Positions 8,722 to 22,856 are shown, counted from the first letter of the stretch. The stretch: DNA of 64,000 nucleotides from VBDM01 sp035519135 (GCA_035519135.1 DATIWX010000092.1:1-64000); one strand, 5' to 3'. Notes: a model not told the origin generated them from the letters alone. Translations and numbers: made by a program.

Positions 8722-8735
8722 TTGACCTCGATCAA
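8722..8735 (-). promoter_or_regulatory. FNR/DNR/ANR-like box upstream of the metal ATPase
   Basis: On the minus strand the sequence is TTGATCGAGGTCAA, one base from the FNR/DNR consensus TTGAT-N4-ATCAA. Its centre is 41.5 bp upstream of the annotated ATG at 8687. A weak -10 (TACTGT) lies at 8700-8695. If the box acts at the usual class II position, transcription would start at or within two bases of the start codon. The site suggests induction under low oxygen or by nitric oxide. Confidence 0.6.
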
Positions 8736-8837
8736 GCAAGGAGAAGCCTTGGCGCCACCCGTGGAGGGGCACTTCCTACTGCTTCGCGGAGGTGATGACG
8801 TAGTCCCGGCCCCGTTGCACGAGCCGGCGTCCGAGCC

Positions 8838-10679
8838 CTATTCGACCGTGACCGATTTCGCGAGATTCCTGGGCTTGTCCACGTCGTTGCCGCGCTCGAG
8901 CGCCGTGTGATAGGCAAGCAGCTGCAGCGGGACGGTATGCAGGATGGGCGAAAGTATCCCGGCGTGATCTGGCATGCGGATCACGTGGACCCCCTCCGTG
9001 GCTACCATGCGGGTGTCCTGGTCGGCCAGCACATGCAGCTCACCGCCGCGCGCGCGAACTTCCTGCAGGTTGGACTTGAGCTTCTCGAGCAAGGCGTCCT
9101 TCGGCGCGATCGCGATCACCGGCATGCTCTTGTCGACGAGCGCGAGCGGCCCGTGCTTGAGCTCGCCCGCGGCATAGGCTTCCGCGTGGATGTAGGAGAT
9201 CTCCTTGAGCTTGAGCGCGCCTTCCATCGCGATCGGATAGTGAATGCCGCGTCCGAGGAACAGGGCATGCTGGAGGTGCGCGAATTTCTCCGCCCACATC
9301 TTCAGCTGCGGTTCCAGGTGCAACACGCTCTCCAGCGCACGCGGCAGGTGACGCAGCGACTGCAGCAGTGCGCTCTCGCGGTCGGCCGGGAGCTTGCCGC
9401 GGATCTTGGCGAGAGTCATGGTCAGCAGCACCAGCACCGCGAGCTGGGTAGTGAAGGCCTTGGTGGAAGCGACGCCGATCTCCGGCCCCGCGCGCGTCAG
9501 GAAGCGCAGGTCGGAGGCGCGCACCAGCGCGGATTCCGGCACGTTGCAGATCGAGAGCGAATAGCGGTGCCCGAGCGACTTCGCGTATTGCAGCGCCGCG
9601 ATGGTATCGGCCGTTTCGCCGGACTGCGACACTGTGACCACGAGCCCTTTCGGATTCGGGACCGACTCCCGGTAGCGGTACTCGCTCGCGATCTCGACGT
9701 TGCAGGGGATGCCCGCGAGCCCCTCGATCCAGTAGCGCGCGACCATCCCCGCGTGATAGCTCGTGCCACAGGCGAGAATCAGCACCGAATCGATGTCGCG
9801 CAAGACGCGCTCGGCGTCCGCGCCGAAGAGCTGCGGCGACACCGATTGCGCCCCGGTCACCATCTCCAGGGTATTCGCCACCGCCATCGGCTGCTCGAAG
9901 ATCTCCTTCTGCATGTAGTGGCGGTACTGGCCCAGCTCCACGGCATCGGCGGTGAGCTGGCTGAGATGCACCGGCCGCTCGACCGGGTTGCCCTTGGCAT
10001 CGGCGATGCGGACGCCCGTGAGCTCGACTTCGGCGCAGTCGCCGTCCTCGAGGTAGATGATCCGCTGCGTCACCTGGATCAGGGCGGAGGTGTCGGAAGC
10101 GGCGAAATTCTCGCCGTTGCCCAGACCCAGAAGCAGAGGCGCGCCGTGCCTGGCCACGACGAGCCGCGAAGGGTCCGAATCGCTGACGACGGCGATCGCG
10201 TAGGCGCCGACCAGCTCGACCACGCTCTTTTTCACTGCGTCGAACAGCTTGGCGCCGGCCTGCAGGTTTGAGTGCACCAGATGCGCGATCACTTCGGTAT
10301 CGGTGTCGGAAACGAACTCGTAGCCCTTGGCGCGCAGGCGCTTGCGCATCTCCTCGTGGTTTTCGATGATGCCGTTGTGCACCACCGACACCCCGCCCGA
10401 GGTGTGCGGATGCGCATTCTTCTCCGAGGGCACGCCGTGCGTCGCCCAGCGCGTGTGCGCGATCCCGACCTCTCCGCTGAGACCCTGCGCCCCCGCGAGC
10501 TTCTCAAGCTCGGCGACACGCCCCGTCGAGCGTATCCGCTGCAACGCCGCGTGGCCCGGCTTGCCGTTCATCACGGCGACGCCGGCTGAGTCGTAGCCGC
10601 GGTATTCGAGCCGCTTCAACCCCTCGATGAGGATGGGAACAACGTTACGTTTGGCTACCGCACCGACGATTCCGCACAC
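8838..10679 (-). CDS. glmS: Glutamine--fructose-6-phosphate aminotransferase (isomerizing)
   Basis: 613 residues. Makes glucosamine 6-phosphate from fructose 6-phosphate and glutamine, the first step toward UDP-GlcNAc for peptidoglycan and lipopolysaccharide. The start is GTG at 10679, so that after loss of Met the nucleophile Cys2 (MCGIVGAV) is exposed. The class II glutamine amidotransferase domain fills about 1-220 (LEYRGYDSAG, HTRWATHG), followed by two SIS sugar-isomerase domains (CGTSYHAG, SQSGETADT). The C-terminus ends KSVTVE as usual. It lies 9 bp downstream of glmU in one operon. No glmS ribozyme is seen or expected in this lineage. Confidence 0.97.
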   Translation of the reverse strand: MCGIVGAVAKRNVVPILIEGLKRLEYRGYDSAGVAVMNGKPGHAALQRIRSTGRVAELEKLAGAQGLSGEVGIAHTRWATHGVPSEKNAHPHTSGGVSVVHNGIIENHEEMRKRLRAKGYEFVSDTDTEVIAHLVHSNLQAGAKLFDAVKKSVVELVGAYAIAVVSDSDPSRLVVARHGAPLLLGLGNGENFAASDTSALIQVTQRIIYLEDGDCAEVELTGVRIADAKGNPVERPVHLSQLTADAVELGQYRHYMQKEIFEQPMAVANTLEMVTGAQSVSPQLFGADAERVLRDIDSVLILACGTSYHAGMVARYWIEGLAGIPCNVEIASEYRYRESVPNPKGLVVTVSQSGETADTIAALQYAKSLGHRYSLSICNVPESALVRASDLRFLTRAGPEIGVASTKAFTTQLAVLVLLTMTLAKIRGKLPADRESALLQSLRHLPRALESVLHLEPQLKMWAEKFAHLQHALFLGRGIHYPIAMEGALKLKEISYIHAEAYAAGELKHGPLALVDKSMPVIAIAPKDALLEKLKSNLQEVRARGGELHVLADQDTRMVATEGVHVIRMPDHAGILSPILHTVPLQLLAYHTALERGNDVDKPRNLAKSVTVE

Positions 10680-10688
10680 GTTTGGCCT

Positions 10689-12044
10689 CTATTTCTTTAC
10701 CTTGACCGGCCGCTTCCAGCCGGGAATGCTCACCTGCTTCGCCCGCGAGATGGTGAGCTCTCCTGCCGGGGCGTCCTTGGTGAGCGTGGTGCCGGCACCC
10801 AGGGTCGCGCCCCGGCCCACCCGGACCGGCGCGACCAGCTGGGTGTCCGATCCGATGAAGACGTCGTCCTCGATGACGGTGCGGTGCTTGTACGCGCCGT
10901 CGTAGTTGCACACGATGGTGCCCGCGCCGACGTTGACGTTCTTGCCGACTTCGCTGTCTCCGATGTAAGCCAGGTGATTTGCCTTGGAGCCCTCGCCGAT
11001 TTCGCTCGCCTTGACCTCGACGAAATTCCCGATGTGCACCTGCGCGGCGAGTCGCGAGCCGGGGCGGATGCGAGCGTAGGGGCCGATGCGGCACTCCGCG
11101 CCGATGTCGGCGTCCTCGAGGTGACAGAAAGGCTCGATGCGCGTCCCCGGGCCCACCGTCACGTTTCTGAGCACGCAGTTGGCGCCGATCGAGGTCCCCT
11201 CGGCGAGTTTCACGTCGCCTTCGAAGACGCAGTTGACATCGATGGCCACATCCGCGCCGCAGACCAGGGTGCCGCGCACGTCGCAGCGCGACGGGTCGGC
11301 GAGCGCCGTTCCCCGCTCCAGGAGCTGCGCCGCGAGGTTGCGCTGGAAGACGCGCTCGAGCTCGGCGAGCTGAGCGCGGCTGTTCACGCCCAGGGTCTCC
11401 CAGGGGTCCCCCGCCTGGGTCGCGGTTACCGGCACGCGCTCCCGGGTCGCAAGCCCGACGATATCAGTGAGGTAGTACTCCTTCTGGGCGTTGTCGTTCT
11501 TGAGCTTGGCGAGCCAGGACTTGAGCTTCCCGGTCGGAGCGACGACGATTCCCGTGTTGATTTCGCGCAGCGCGCGCTGTTTGACGCTGGCGTCCTTCTC
11601 TTCGACGATTCCCACGATCTTCTTGCCTTTGCGCAGGATGCGCCCGTAGCCTGCGGGATTGTCGAGGATCGCGGTAAGAAGGCCCAGGCCCTTTCCTGCC
11701 GTATCGATCAGCCGCTTGAGGGTGTGCGCGCGGATCAACGGCACATCGCCGTACAGCACCAGCGTGGGCCAGCGCTCGTCCAGATGCGGAACCGCCTGCA
11801 TGACCGCGTGGCCGGTGCCCAGCTGCGGCGCCTGCAGCACCCAGACCGCGCCCTTGTCGCCCACCGCCTCGCGAACGGCTTCGCCGCCGTGACCGTACAC
11901 GACGCAGACGACCTTCGGCGCGAGCTGCTCGGCCGCTTCGAGAACGTGCGACAACAGCGCCCGGCCCGCCAGACGATGCAGCACCTTGGGCGTACGCGAG
12001 TGCATGCGCTTGCCCAGACCCGCGGCGAGGATGACGATATTCAC
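10689..12044 (-). CDS. glmU: Bifunctional UDP-GlcNAc pyrophosphorylase / glucosamine-1-phosphate acetyltransferase
   Basis: 451 residues from the GTG at 12044. That start places the nucleotidyltransferase signature LAAGLGKRM at residues 6-14, as in the family. The frame is open 25 codons further up to 12119, but that extension has no family counterpart. The N-terminal half forms UDP-GlcNAc from GlcNAc-1-P and UTP (VLYGDVPLI, TDIVGLA). The C-terminal half is a left-handed beta-helix of hexapeptide repeats that acetylates GlcN-1-P (SKANHLAYIGDSEVG, GAGTIVCNYDG). It is the first gene of glmU-glmS, so two of the enzymes for UDP-GlcNAc are made together. The ribosome site before the GTG is weak. 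Confidence 0.95.
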   Translation of the reverse strand: MNIVILAAGLGKRMHSRTPKVLHRLAGRALLSHVLEAAEQLAPKVVCVVYGHGGEAVREAVGDKGAVWVLQAPQLGTGHAVMQAVPHLDERWPTLVLYGDVPLIRAHTLKRLIDTAGKGLGLLTAILDNPAGYGRILRKGKKIVGIVEEKDASVKQRALREINTGIVVAPTGKLKSWLAKLKNDNAQKEYYLTDIVGLATRERVPVTATQAGDPWETLGVNSRAQLAELERVFQRNLAAQLLERGTALADPSRCDVRGTLVCGADVAIDVNCVFEGDVKLAEGTSIGANCVLRNVTVGPGTRIEPFCHLEDADIGAECRIGPYARIRPGSRLAAQVHIGNFVEVKASEIGEGSKANHLAYIGDSEVGKNVNVGAGTIVCNYDGAYKHRTVIEDDVFIGSDTQLVAPVRVGRGATLGAGTTLTKDAPAGELTISRAKQVSIPGWKRPVKVKK

Positions 12045-12161
12045 GAAAAGCAGAGTGAATTCAGCTGGATGCGCGATGTTAGCACGGCTGGCCGCCTTCA
12101 GCGGGACTGTCCGGCGCAAATAAGTGTAATCTTCACCGCTACAGGCAGCGTTAATGTGTTC

Positions 12162-12701
12162 ATGAACCGCCTCATCCTATCCTCCGGCCTCGCCGCCGCT
12201 GTCCTCGCGGCTCCGGCTCTCGCGCAGGTATACAAGTGGGTGGACGAAAAGGGCGTCGTGAACTACTCGAGCGAGGCTCCCGCCAGCAGAGATTCGACCG
12301 TGCTCGATCCAAAAGCGGTGAGGGTCTCGACCTACTCGACCGAAGAGGCACCCAAGCTCGCAGCGGGAACGCTAACGACCGTCGGCGAGAGGGCGCTTTC
12401 CGAAAAAATCGACCGGCTGGAGCGTAAGCTGGACGCCGAGCGCTACGCACGGAGCGTCTCGGATGCACAGGCTCAGGCCGCAGCGGATTCAACGTACCAG
12501 CAATGTCTGCGCGACCGCCGGGTCGACTGTGACTATGCGGGGTCGGATCCCTACTACTACGGGCCGTTCTACGGAACTGTCGTCGTCGGCCGGCCGCACA
12601 TGCACCCGCGGCCGATGCCGCACGGGAAGGTTCCGGCACCGAAACCTGCCGGCCGCGCCGCATTTGCCCCGGCCCGCGCCGCTGCGGCGCGCCAGATGTA
12701 G
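12162..12701 (+). CDS. Exported DUF4124-domain protein
   Basis: 179 residues from ATG at 12162, chosen because it begins a clean signal peptide (MNRLILSSGLAAAVLAAPALA). The mature protein opens with the DUF4124 signature VYKWVDEKGVVNYSS. A charged, possibly coiled-coil stretch follows near 75-105 (LSEKIDRLERKLDAER), then a CxxxxxxDC pair and a tyrosine/glycine stretch. The tail is rich in His, Pro, Lys and Ala. DUF4124 proteins are common small periplasmic or envelope proteins in beta- and gammaproteobacteria, with no defined reaction. It diverges from glmU across a gap of about 117 bp. Confidence 0.85.
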   Translation: MNRLILSSGLAAAVLAAPALAQVYKWVDEKGVVNYSSEAPASRDSTVLDPKAVRVSTYSTEEAPKLAAGTLTTVGERALSEKIDRLERKLDAERYARSVSDAQAQAAADSTYQQCLRDRRVDCDYAGSDPYYYGPFYGTVVVGRPHMHPRPMPHGKVPAPKPAGRAAFAPARAAAARQM

Positions 12702-12736
12702 CCGCCGGAGGCCTGCCTTCAAGCCGGCCTGGCGCG

Positions 12737-14212
12737 TCAGCGCGGCAACTCGGAGAACCCCATCAGGAATTCGTCGACGGCGCGAGCGCACTGGCGTCCC
12801 TCGCGGATTGCCCATACCACGAGCGATTGACCGCGGCGCATATCGCCGGCCGCAAACACCTTGGGAACGGAAGTCGCGTAGCAACCTTTGCCGTCCGTCG
12901 TCGCGCTGGCGTTCCCGCGTGCATCCCTTTCCACCCCGAAAGCCTCGAGCACGGACTGCACCGGCGATACGAATCCCATCGCGAGCAGGACCAGGTCCGC
13001 AGGCAGGATCGCTTCCGTGCCCGGCACCTCGCTCATCCTGCCGTCCTTCCAGTCGAGCCTGACGGTCTTGAGCGCCTTCAGCTTGCCGCGCATCTCTCCT
13101 TCACCGCCGATGAATTCCTTGGTGGCGATCGACCAGTCGCGCGTCACACCTTCCTCGTGCGAAGAGGAAGTGCGCAAGCGCGTCGGCCAATAGGGCCATA
13201 CGGGGTTGTTCTCCGGGTCGGGCGGCATCGGCAACAACTCGAATTGCGTGACCGACTTTGCCCCGTGCCGGTTGGAGGTGCCGACGCAGTCGCTGCCCGT
13301 GTCGCCGCCGCCGATCACCACCACGTGCTTGTCGGTCGCCCAGAGCTCCGGCACGCCGCTATCGCCGGCGACGCGCCTGTTCTGCAACGGCAGGAACTCC
13401 ATCGCGTAGTGCACGCCGTCGAGCGCGCGTCCCGGGATGGGAAGATCCCGCGGCTGTTCGGAGCCGCCGGAGAGGACCACCGCGTCGAACTCCGCCGCGA
13501 GCTGCTCAGGCGCGAGGACCTCGGTCGCCCAATCGGTGACGCCTTTCCCCGGCCGCGCCTTGCCCACGAAGACGCCGGTGCGGAAACTCACCCCCTCGGC
13601 ATGCATCTGCGCGAGGCGCCGGTCGATCAGCCGCTTCTCCATCTTGAAGTCGGGGATTCCGTAACGGAGCAGGCCCCCGATGCGGTCGTTCTTCTCGAAC
13701 ACGGTCACCTCGTGCCCGGCGCGCGCGAGTTGCTGCGCGCACGCGAGCCCCGCCGGCCCCGAACCGACGACCGCGACCTTCCTGCCGCTGCGGTGGAGAG
13801 CGGGCTGCGGCCTCACCCACCCGGATTCCCAGGCCTTGTCGATGATCGCGTGCTCGATCGACTTGATCCCCACGGGATCTGCGTTGATGCGCAATACGCA
13901 GGCCTCCTCGCAGGGCGCGGGGCACACGCGCCCGGTGAATTCCGGGAAGTTGTTGGTGGAGTGCAGCGATTCTATCGCCCGCTGCCAGTCCTGCTTCCAG
14001 ACGAGGTCGTTCCAGTCGGGAATGATGTTGTTGACCGGGCAGCCCGACATGCAGAAAGGGGTGCCGCAATCCATGCAGCGCCCGCCCTGGATCTTGGCTT
14101 CCTCGTCGGAGAGGTGCAGGACGAACTCGCGATAGTGTTTCCTGCGCAGGTCCCTGTCTTCGGCCGCCTCGGCCAGCCGCTGGTACTCGAGAAATCCGGT
14201 GATCTTGCCCAT
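12737..14212 (-). CDS. gltD: Glutamate synthase (NADPH) small subunit
   Basis: 491 residues. Transfers electrons from NADPH through FAD to the large subunit, which converts glutamine and 2-oxoglutarate to two glutamates. The N-terminal Fe-S region shows Cys46/49/54/58 (CMDCGTPFCMSGCP) and a second set in CPAPCEEAC near 97-105. A dinucleotide fold (VVGSGPAGLACAQQL) lies near 150 and a second one (VVIGGGDTGSDCVG) is in the middle. The gene begins 3 bp after the gltB stop, so it is the second gene of the gltBD operon. Length matches the family. Confidence 0.97.
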   Translation of the reverse strand: MGKITGFLEYQRLAEAAEDRDLRRKHYREFVLHLSDEEAKIQGGRCMDCGTPFCMSGCPVNNIIPDWNDLVWKQDWQRAIESLHSTNNFPEFTGRVCPAPCEEACVLRINADPVGIKSIEHAIIDKAWESGWVRPQPALHRSGRKVAVVGSGPAGLACAQQLARAGHEVTVFEKNDRIGGLLRYGIPDFKMEKRLIDRRLAQMHAEGVSFRTGVFVGKARPGKGVTDWATEVLAPEQLAAEFDAVVLSGGSEQPRDLPIPGRALDGVHYAMEFLPLQNRRVAGDSGVPELWATDKHVVVIGGGDTGSDCVGTSNRHGAKSVTQFELLPMPPDPENNPVWPYWPTRLRTSSSHEEGVTRDWSIATKEFIGGEGEMRGKLKALKTVRLDWKDGRMSEVPGTEAILPADLVLLAMGFVSPVQSVLEAFGVERDARGNASATTDGKGCYATSVPKVFAAGDMRRGQSLVVWAIREGRQCARAVDEFLMGFSELPR

Positions 14213-14215
14213 CGG

Positions 14216-18877
<4,662 letters not shown>

Positions 18878-18937
18878 TTGGGTTCTCGGCGAAAGCGCTA
18901 CAGGCGGCAAATGCGCCAAAAGCAGACCGGGTCTTTG

Positions 18938-18966
18938 ACTATACCTGCGTTCCCTTGTTGCTTCAA
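18938..18966 (-). promoter_or_regulatory. Sigma-70 promoter of gltBD
   Basis: On the minus strand TTGAAG (18966-18961), a 17-bp spacer, then TATAGT (18943-18938). This is close to the sigma-70 consensus and would start transcription near 18931, about 54 bases before the GTG chosen for gltB. A TTG start at 18919 would leave only about 12 bases of leader, which supports the downstream start. Confidence 0.6.
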
Positions 18967-19018
18967 CTGCTTAGGGAGAACGCTGCGGAGCAGCAATCAG
19001 TAGCGGCGAGCGCCCGCC

Positions 19019-20101
19019 TCACGCCGCGAGGCGCGCCAGCGTATGGTCGAGAGCCGCGGAAGGAACATCATCGCGCAGCGTCGCCGCGCCCAGTCTCTCG
19101 AGCAGGACGAAATGGATGCGTCCGTCCTTCACCTTCTTGTCGACGCCCATGAGCTGCTGCACGCGCGCGCGGGCGATTCCCTTTGCCTCGATCGGCAGCC
19201 CGGCGCGCTGGAGGAGAGAGCGGATGCGAGCCGTGTCCGCATCGGAGAGATAGCCGAGTTGACGCGACAGGTCTGCGGCCATGACCATTCCCGCCGCAAC
19301 GGCCTCGCCGTGAAGCCAGACACCGTAGCCGAGCCCCGTCTCGATGGCGTGGCCGAAGGTGTGGCCGAAGTTGAGCACTTTGCGCAGACCGCTTTCGCGC
19401 TCATCCCGGGCGACGATGTCGGCCTTGATCTCGACCGAGCGCAACACCGCATGCTCCAAGGCTTGGGCGTCGCGCGACAGCAAGCGCTCGATATTCGCTT
19501 CGAGCCAGGCGAAGAATGCCGCGTCGCGGATCAGGCCGTGCTTGATCACTTCTGCGAGACCCGAGCGCAGCTCGCGCTCGGGCAAGGTCTTGAGCGTATC
19601 CATATCGGCGAGCACCAGCCGGGGCTGGTGAAAGGCGCCGATCATGTTCTTCCCCAACGGGTGGTTGATGGCGGTCTTGCCGCCCACGGACGAATCCACC
19701 TGTGCGAGCAGCGTCGTGGGAATCTGGATGCAGTGCACACCTCGCTGATAGGTCGCCGCAGCGAAGCCGGCGAGATCGCCGATGACGCCTCCCCCCAGGG
19801 CGACGATCGTCGTGTCCCGCCCGCAGTGCCCTTCCAAAAGCGCGTCAAAAACGGCGTTGAGTGTTTGCCAATCCTTGTGATCCTCTCCGTCGGGCAGGAC
19901 GATCCTAACGACCTCGACACCCTCGCGCGCGAGGCCACCCGCCAATCGTTCCAGGTACAGCGGCGCGATGGTGGCGTTGGTCACGACAGCCACGCTCTTT
20001 CGCTCGAGCACCGGGACGATGAGGTCCGCCCGACCGAGCAGCTTGGTTCCGATATGAATCGGGTAAGCGCGTTCGCCGAGCGCTACGCTGAGAGTCTGCA
20101 T
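19019..20101 (-). CDS. aroB: 3-dehydroquinate synthase
   Basis: 360 residues. Second step of the shikimate pathway: converts DAHP to 3-dehydroquinate using NAD and a divalent metal. The NAD and active-site segments are evident (LPDGEDHKDW, ALGGGVIGDLAGFAAATYQRG, TTLLAQVDSSVGGKTAIN). Metal-ligand segments follow: GLAEVIKHG near 184 and NFGHTFGHAIE near 265. The ATG at 20101 overlaps the end of aroK by 19 bp, so the two shikimate genes are translated from one message. The length is typical. Confidence 0.97.
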   Translation of the reverse strand: MQTLSVALGERAYPIHIGTKLLGRADLIVPVLERKSVAVVTNATIAPLYLERLAGGLAREGVEVVRIVLPDGEDHKDWQTLNAVFDALLEGHCGRDTTIVALGGGVIGDLAGFAAATYQRGVHCIQIPTTLLAQVDSSVGGKTAINHPLGKNMIGAFHQPRLVLADMDTLKTLPERELRSGLAEVIKHGLIRDAAFFAWLEANIERLLSRDAQALEHAVLRSVEIKADIVARDERESGLRKVLNFGHTFGHAIETGLGYGVWLHGEAVAAGMVMAADLSRQLGYLSDADTARIRSLLQRAGLPIEAKGIARARVQQLMGVDKKVKDGRIHFVLLERLGAATLRDDVPSAALDHTLARLAA

Positions 20102-20616
20102 GCTTCGTCGAATCGCGTGAGCACCTGCGAGAGCAGCGAGGCGATGCCCTGGCGACCGGTGTCGACCACCAGGTCGGCAACGTCGCGATAGAGGGGGTCG
20201 CGTAAGGCGTACAGCGACTCCAGCCGTTCTCGCGGGTCGCCGCCCTGCAGCAAGGGCCGCGTCTTGTCGCTCCGCGTGCGCTGCCAGAGCACCGAGGGGA
20301 GGGCGTGCAGGTAGATGACGAAGCCGCGGTCCTTCAGATGCTCGCGATTGCGGGGATCGAGCACTGCACCGCCGCCGGTGGCGAGCACGATATCGTCCAG
20401 TGCGGTCAGCTGCTCGATGACCTCGGCTTCCCGCTTGCGGAAGCCCGCCTCGCCCTCGATGTCGAAGATCACCGCAACGGACACGCCGGTTCGCGCCTCG
20501 ATTTCGCGGTCGGCGTCGAAGAAGGTCTTGTCGAGGCGCTTGGCGAGTTGACGGCCGACGGTGGTTTTCCCCGCGCCCATCATGCCCACCAGGAACACTC
20601 TGCGATTGGTCTTCAC
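20083..20616 (-). CDS. aroK: Shikimate kinase
   Basis: 177 residues from GTG at 20616. Phosphorylates shikimate at the 3-hydroxyl using ATP. The P-loop GMMGAGKTT lies at 11-19, the shikimate-binding DADREIEARTG near 36-46, the GGGAVLD segment near 80, and the lid arginine in TRPLLQGGDP. It stands between pilQ and aroB, the order conserved in many beta- and gammaproteobacteria. An intrinsic terminator after pilQ (20658-20682) separates it from the pilus genes, so it probably also has its own promoter, although I could not pick one with confidence. Confidence 0.96.
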   Translation of the reverse strand: MKTNRRVFLVGMMGAGKTTVGRQLAKRLDKTFFDADREIEARTGVSVAVIFDIEGEAGFRKREAEVIEQLTALDDIVLATGGGAVLDPRNREHLKDRGFVIYLHALPSVLWQRTRSDKTRPLLQGGDPRERLESLYALRDPLYRDVADLVVDTGRQGIASLLSQVLTRFDEACRLSA

Positions 20617-20657
20617 CGGGCTATTGTAGCAACCCGCCGCTCGCCGGCCACGTGAGC

Positions 20658-20682
20658 AAAAGGGGCCGGGATAGCCGGCCCC
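20658..20682 (-). terminator. Intrinsic terminator after pilQ
   Basis: On the minus strand GGGGCCGG, loop CTATC, CCGGCCCC, then TTTTG: a perfect 8-bp GC stem with a short T-run, 21 bp past the pilQ stop. The position fits termination of pilMNOPQ before aroK, perhaps with some readthrough. Confidence 0.7.
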
Positions 20683-20702
20683 TTGCTGCCGAATCGAACC
20701 CG

Positions 20703-22856
20703 TCAGCGCTGGCTGATGCGCTGCTCGACGATGCGCGGCGTGATGAACACCAGGAGCTCGGTCTTGTTGTCCGAGCGAGAGTTGTTCCGGAAAAGCACCC
20801 CCAGGAACGGCAGGTCGCCGAAAAACGGTACCTTGGTGATCGTGGTCTGGAGGGTCTGCGTGTAGATTCCCCCGATGACCACCGTGCCGCCGTTCTCCAC
20901 CAGCACCTGGGTCTGGACGTGCTTGGTATCGATGGCAAAGCCTGCGTTGGTGCTCTGCCCGACCGAGTCCTTGTTGATATCCAGATTCATGATGATGTTG
21001 CCGTCGGGGGTGACCTGCGGCTTGACCTTGAGCGCGAGGTTCGCCTTGCGAAACGCCACGGAGGTCGCGCCGCTCGAAGTTGCCTGCTGATAAGGCAGCT
21101 CGGTGCCTTGCTCGATGAGCGCCTCGACGTTGTTTGCGGTCATCACGCGTGGGCTCGAGATGATCTTGCCCTTGCCGTCGGCCTCAAGCGCGGAAAGCTC
21201 CAGGGAGAGCGCCCCGGTGAGGCGATTGGTGATGAGCAGGGCGATGGATCCCGCGGCGGCAGCATTGCCTACCGGAGCGGCGGGAAGGTTGACGCTCAGG
21301 TTTTGCGGGGTCTTGGTAGTGATCTGCCCGCCCTGAGCTGGAAACAAGTTGGGAAAATCCTCTATCGTCCCGCTCTGGGTCACCGCTACTCCGGTCGTGT
21401 TGCTCGTGCCGACGGGACTGGGTCCCGAGCTGCTGGCGCTCTGGGTGAGGGGCAGCGCCACGTTGCCCAGGCGTACCCCGAGGTTCTTGGAGAACGTGTC
21501 GTTCGCTTCGACGATACGGGCCTCAATCAGCACCTGCTGCACCGGAACGTCGACTTGGCCTAGGAGCTTGCGTACCTCTTCGAGGCGAACGGAAACGTCC
21601 TGCACGAACACCTGGTTGGTGCGAAGATCGACCGACGCGGCGCCGCGCTTGGACAGGATGCGCTGCTGGGGATCGGCGAGCAGCTTGGCGAAGGCGTCGG
21701 CCTTGGCGTAGTTGAGCTGAAAGGTTTCGGTACGCAGTGGTTCGAGCTCCGTGATCTGGGCGCTCGATTCCAGGGCGAGCTTCTCCTTTGTCGCGAGCTC
21801 GTCGCGCGGAGCGATCCAGATCACGTTGCCGTTCTTGCGCATGTCGAGGCCGCGGGTCTGGAGGATGATGTCCAGCGCCTGATCCCAGGGCACGTCCTTC
21901 AACCGCAGCGTGAGGTTCCCGGCCACGGTGTCGCTGGTGATGATGTTCAGGTCGGTGAAGTCGGCGATGACGTTCAGCACGCTTCTGACTTCGACGTTCT
22001 GGAAGTTCAGCGACAGCTTCTCGCCGGAGTAGCCGGTGCGCGTACCCTGGACCAGCTTATTGGGATCGTACTGGATCGGCTTCACCTCGAGCACGAATTG
22101 CGTGTCGGTCTGGTAGGCGTTGTGCTCCCACAGGCCGCGCGGCTCGATGACCATGCGCACGTTGTCGCCCTGCGGGAAGACGCTGAACGATTGCACCGGC
22201 GTGGCGAAGTCCACGACGTCGTAGCGTTTGCGCAGGACCTCGGGAACGCTGGTCTTGAGGAAATCAACGATCACGGTCTGACCCTGCTGGCGGATGTCTA
22301 CGCCCGTCGCCGTGTCAGACAGCTCGACGACGATGCGTCCTTCGCCGCCTCGCCCGCGCCGGAAGTTGACGTCCTGCACCGAGTGCTGCAGGTCCGACCT
22401 GCCCTCGGCGAAGCTCGCAGCGGGTGCGGCCGCCGCCCGCCCCCCCGTACCACCGGCAGCGGCCAGGGAAATCACGAAGGCGTTGCCCTCTATCTTCGAA
22501 TCGTAGGGGACCATGCTGCGCAAGTTGAGCACGAGACGGGTACGGTCACCCACTTGCACCACGTTCATCGAGCGCAGCGCCGCCTCTCCGATGTCCTGGC
22601 TGTTGCGCCCGAGCCCGTTGGTCGTGTCGGCGAAGTCGAATGCGATCCGGGCCGGATTGGCGATCGTGAAGCTGCCCGGGGCCGACGCAATCGGGTTCTT
22701 CATGCTGACGCGAACGAGGACCTGGCCTCCGCTCTGCGTGACGTCGAAATTTTCGATGCTGTTCTGCTGGGCCTTGGCGAACGACACGAGCATGAGCAGC
22801 CCGAGCGGACAAACCGCAGCTTGTATGAACCTGCGCACGAGGACGTTATTCATCAT
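20703..22856 (-). CDS. pilQ: Type IV pilus secretin PilQ
   Basis: 717 residues with a signal peptide (cleavage near AKA-QQ). Forms the outer-membrane ring through which type IV pili pass. Two N-terminal AMIN domains (about 30-240, binding peptidoglycan; IENFDVTQSGGQVLVRV repeats later as a similar beta unit) are followed by STN/secretin N domains (LSLNFQNVEVRSVLNVIADF; ETFQLNYAKADAFAKLL). The C-terminal secretin core holds VLIEARIVEAND and the closing GGTVVIGGIYTQ and FGDLPFLGVLFRN. Start ATG at 22856 directly follows the pilP stop. Last gene of pilMNOPQ. Confidence 0.97.
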   Translation of the reverse strand: MMNNVLVRRFIQAAVCPLGLLMLVSFAKAQQNSIENFDVTQSGGQVLVRVSMKNPIASAPGSFTIANPARIAFDFADTTNGLGRNSQDIGEAALRSMNVVQVGDRTRLVLNLRSMVPYDSKIEGNAFVISLAAAGGTGGRAAAAPAASFAEGRSDLQHSVQDVNFRRGRGGEGRIVVELSDTATGVDIRQQGQTVIVDFLKTSVPEVLRKRYDVVDFATPVQSFSVFPQGDNVRMVIEPRGLWEHNAYQTDTQFVLEVKPIQYDPNKLVQGTRTGYSGEKLSLNFQNVEVRSVLNVIADFTDLNIITSDTVAGNLTLRLKDVPWDQALDIILQTRGLDMRKNGNVIWIAPRDELATKEKLALESSAQITELEPLRTETFQLNYAKADAFAKLLADPQQRILSKRGAASVDLRTNQVFVQDVSVRLEEVRKLLGQVDVPVQQVLIEARIVEANDTFSKNLGVRLGNVALPLTQSASSSGPSPVGTSNTTGVAVTQSGTIEDFPNLFPAQGGQITTKTPQNLSVNLPAAPVGNAAAAGSIALLITNRLTGALSLELSALEADGKGKIISSPRVMTANNVEALIEQGTELPYQQATSSGATSVAFRKANLALKVKPQVTPDGNIIMNLDINKDSVGQSTNAGFAIDTKHVQTQVLVENGGTVVIGGIYTQTLQTTITKVPFFGDLPFLGVLFRNNSRSDNKTELLVFITPRIVEQRISQR

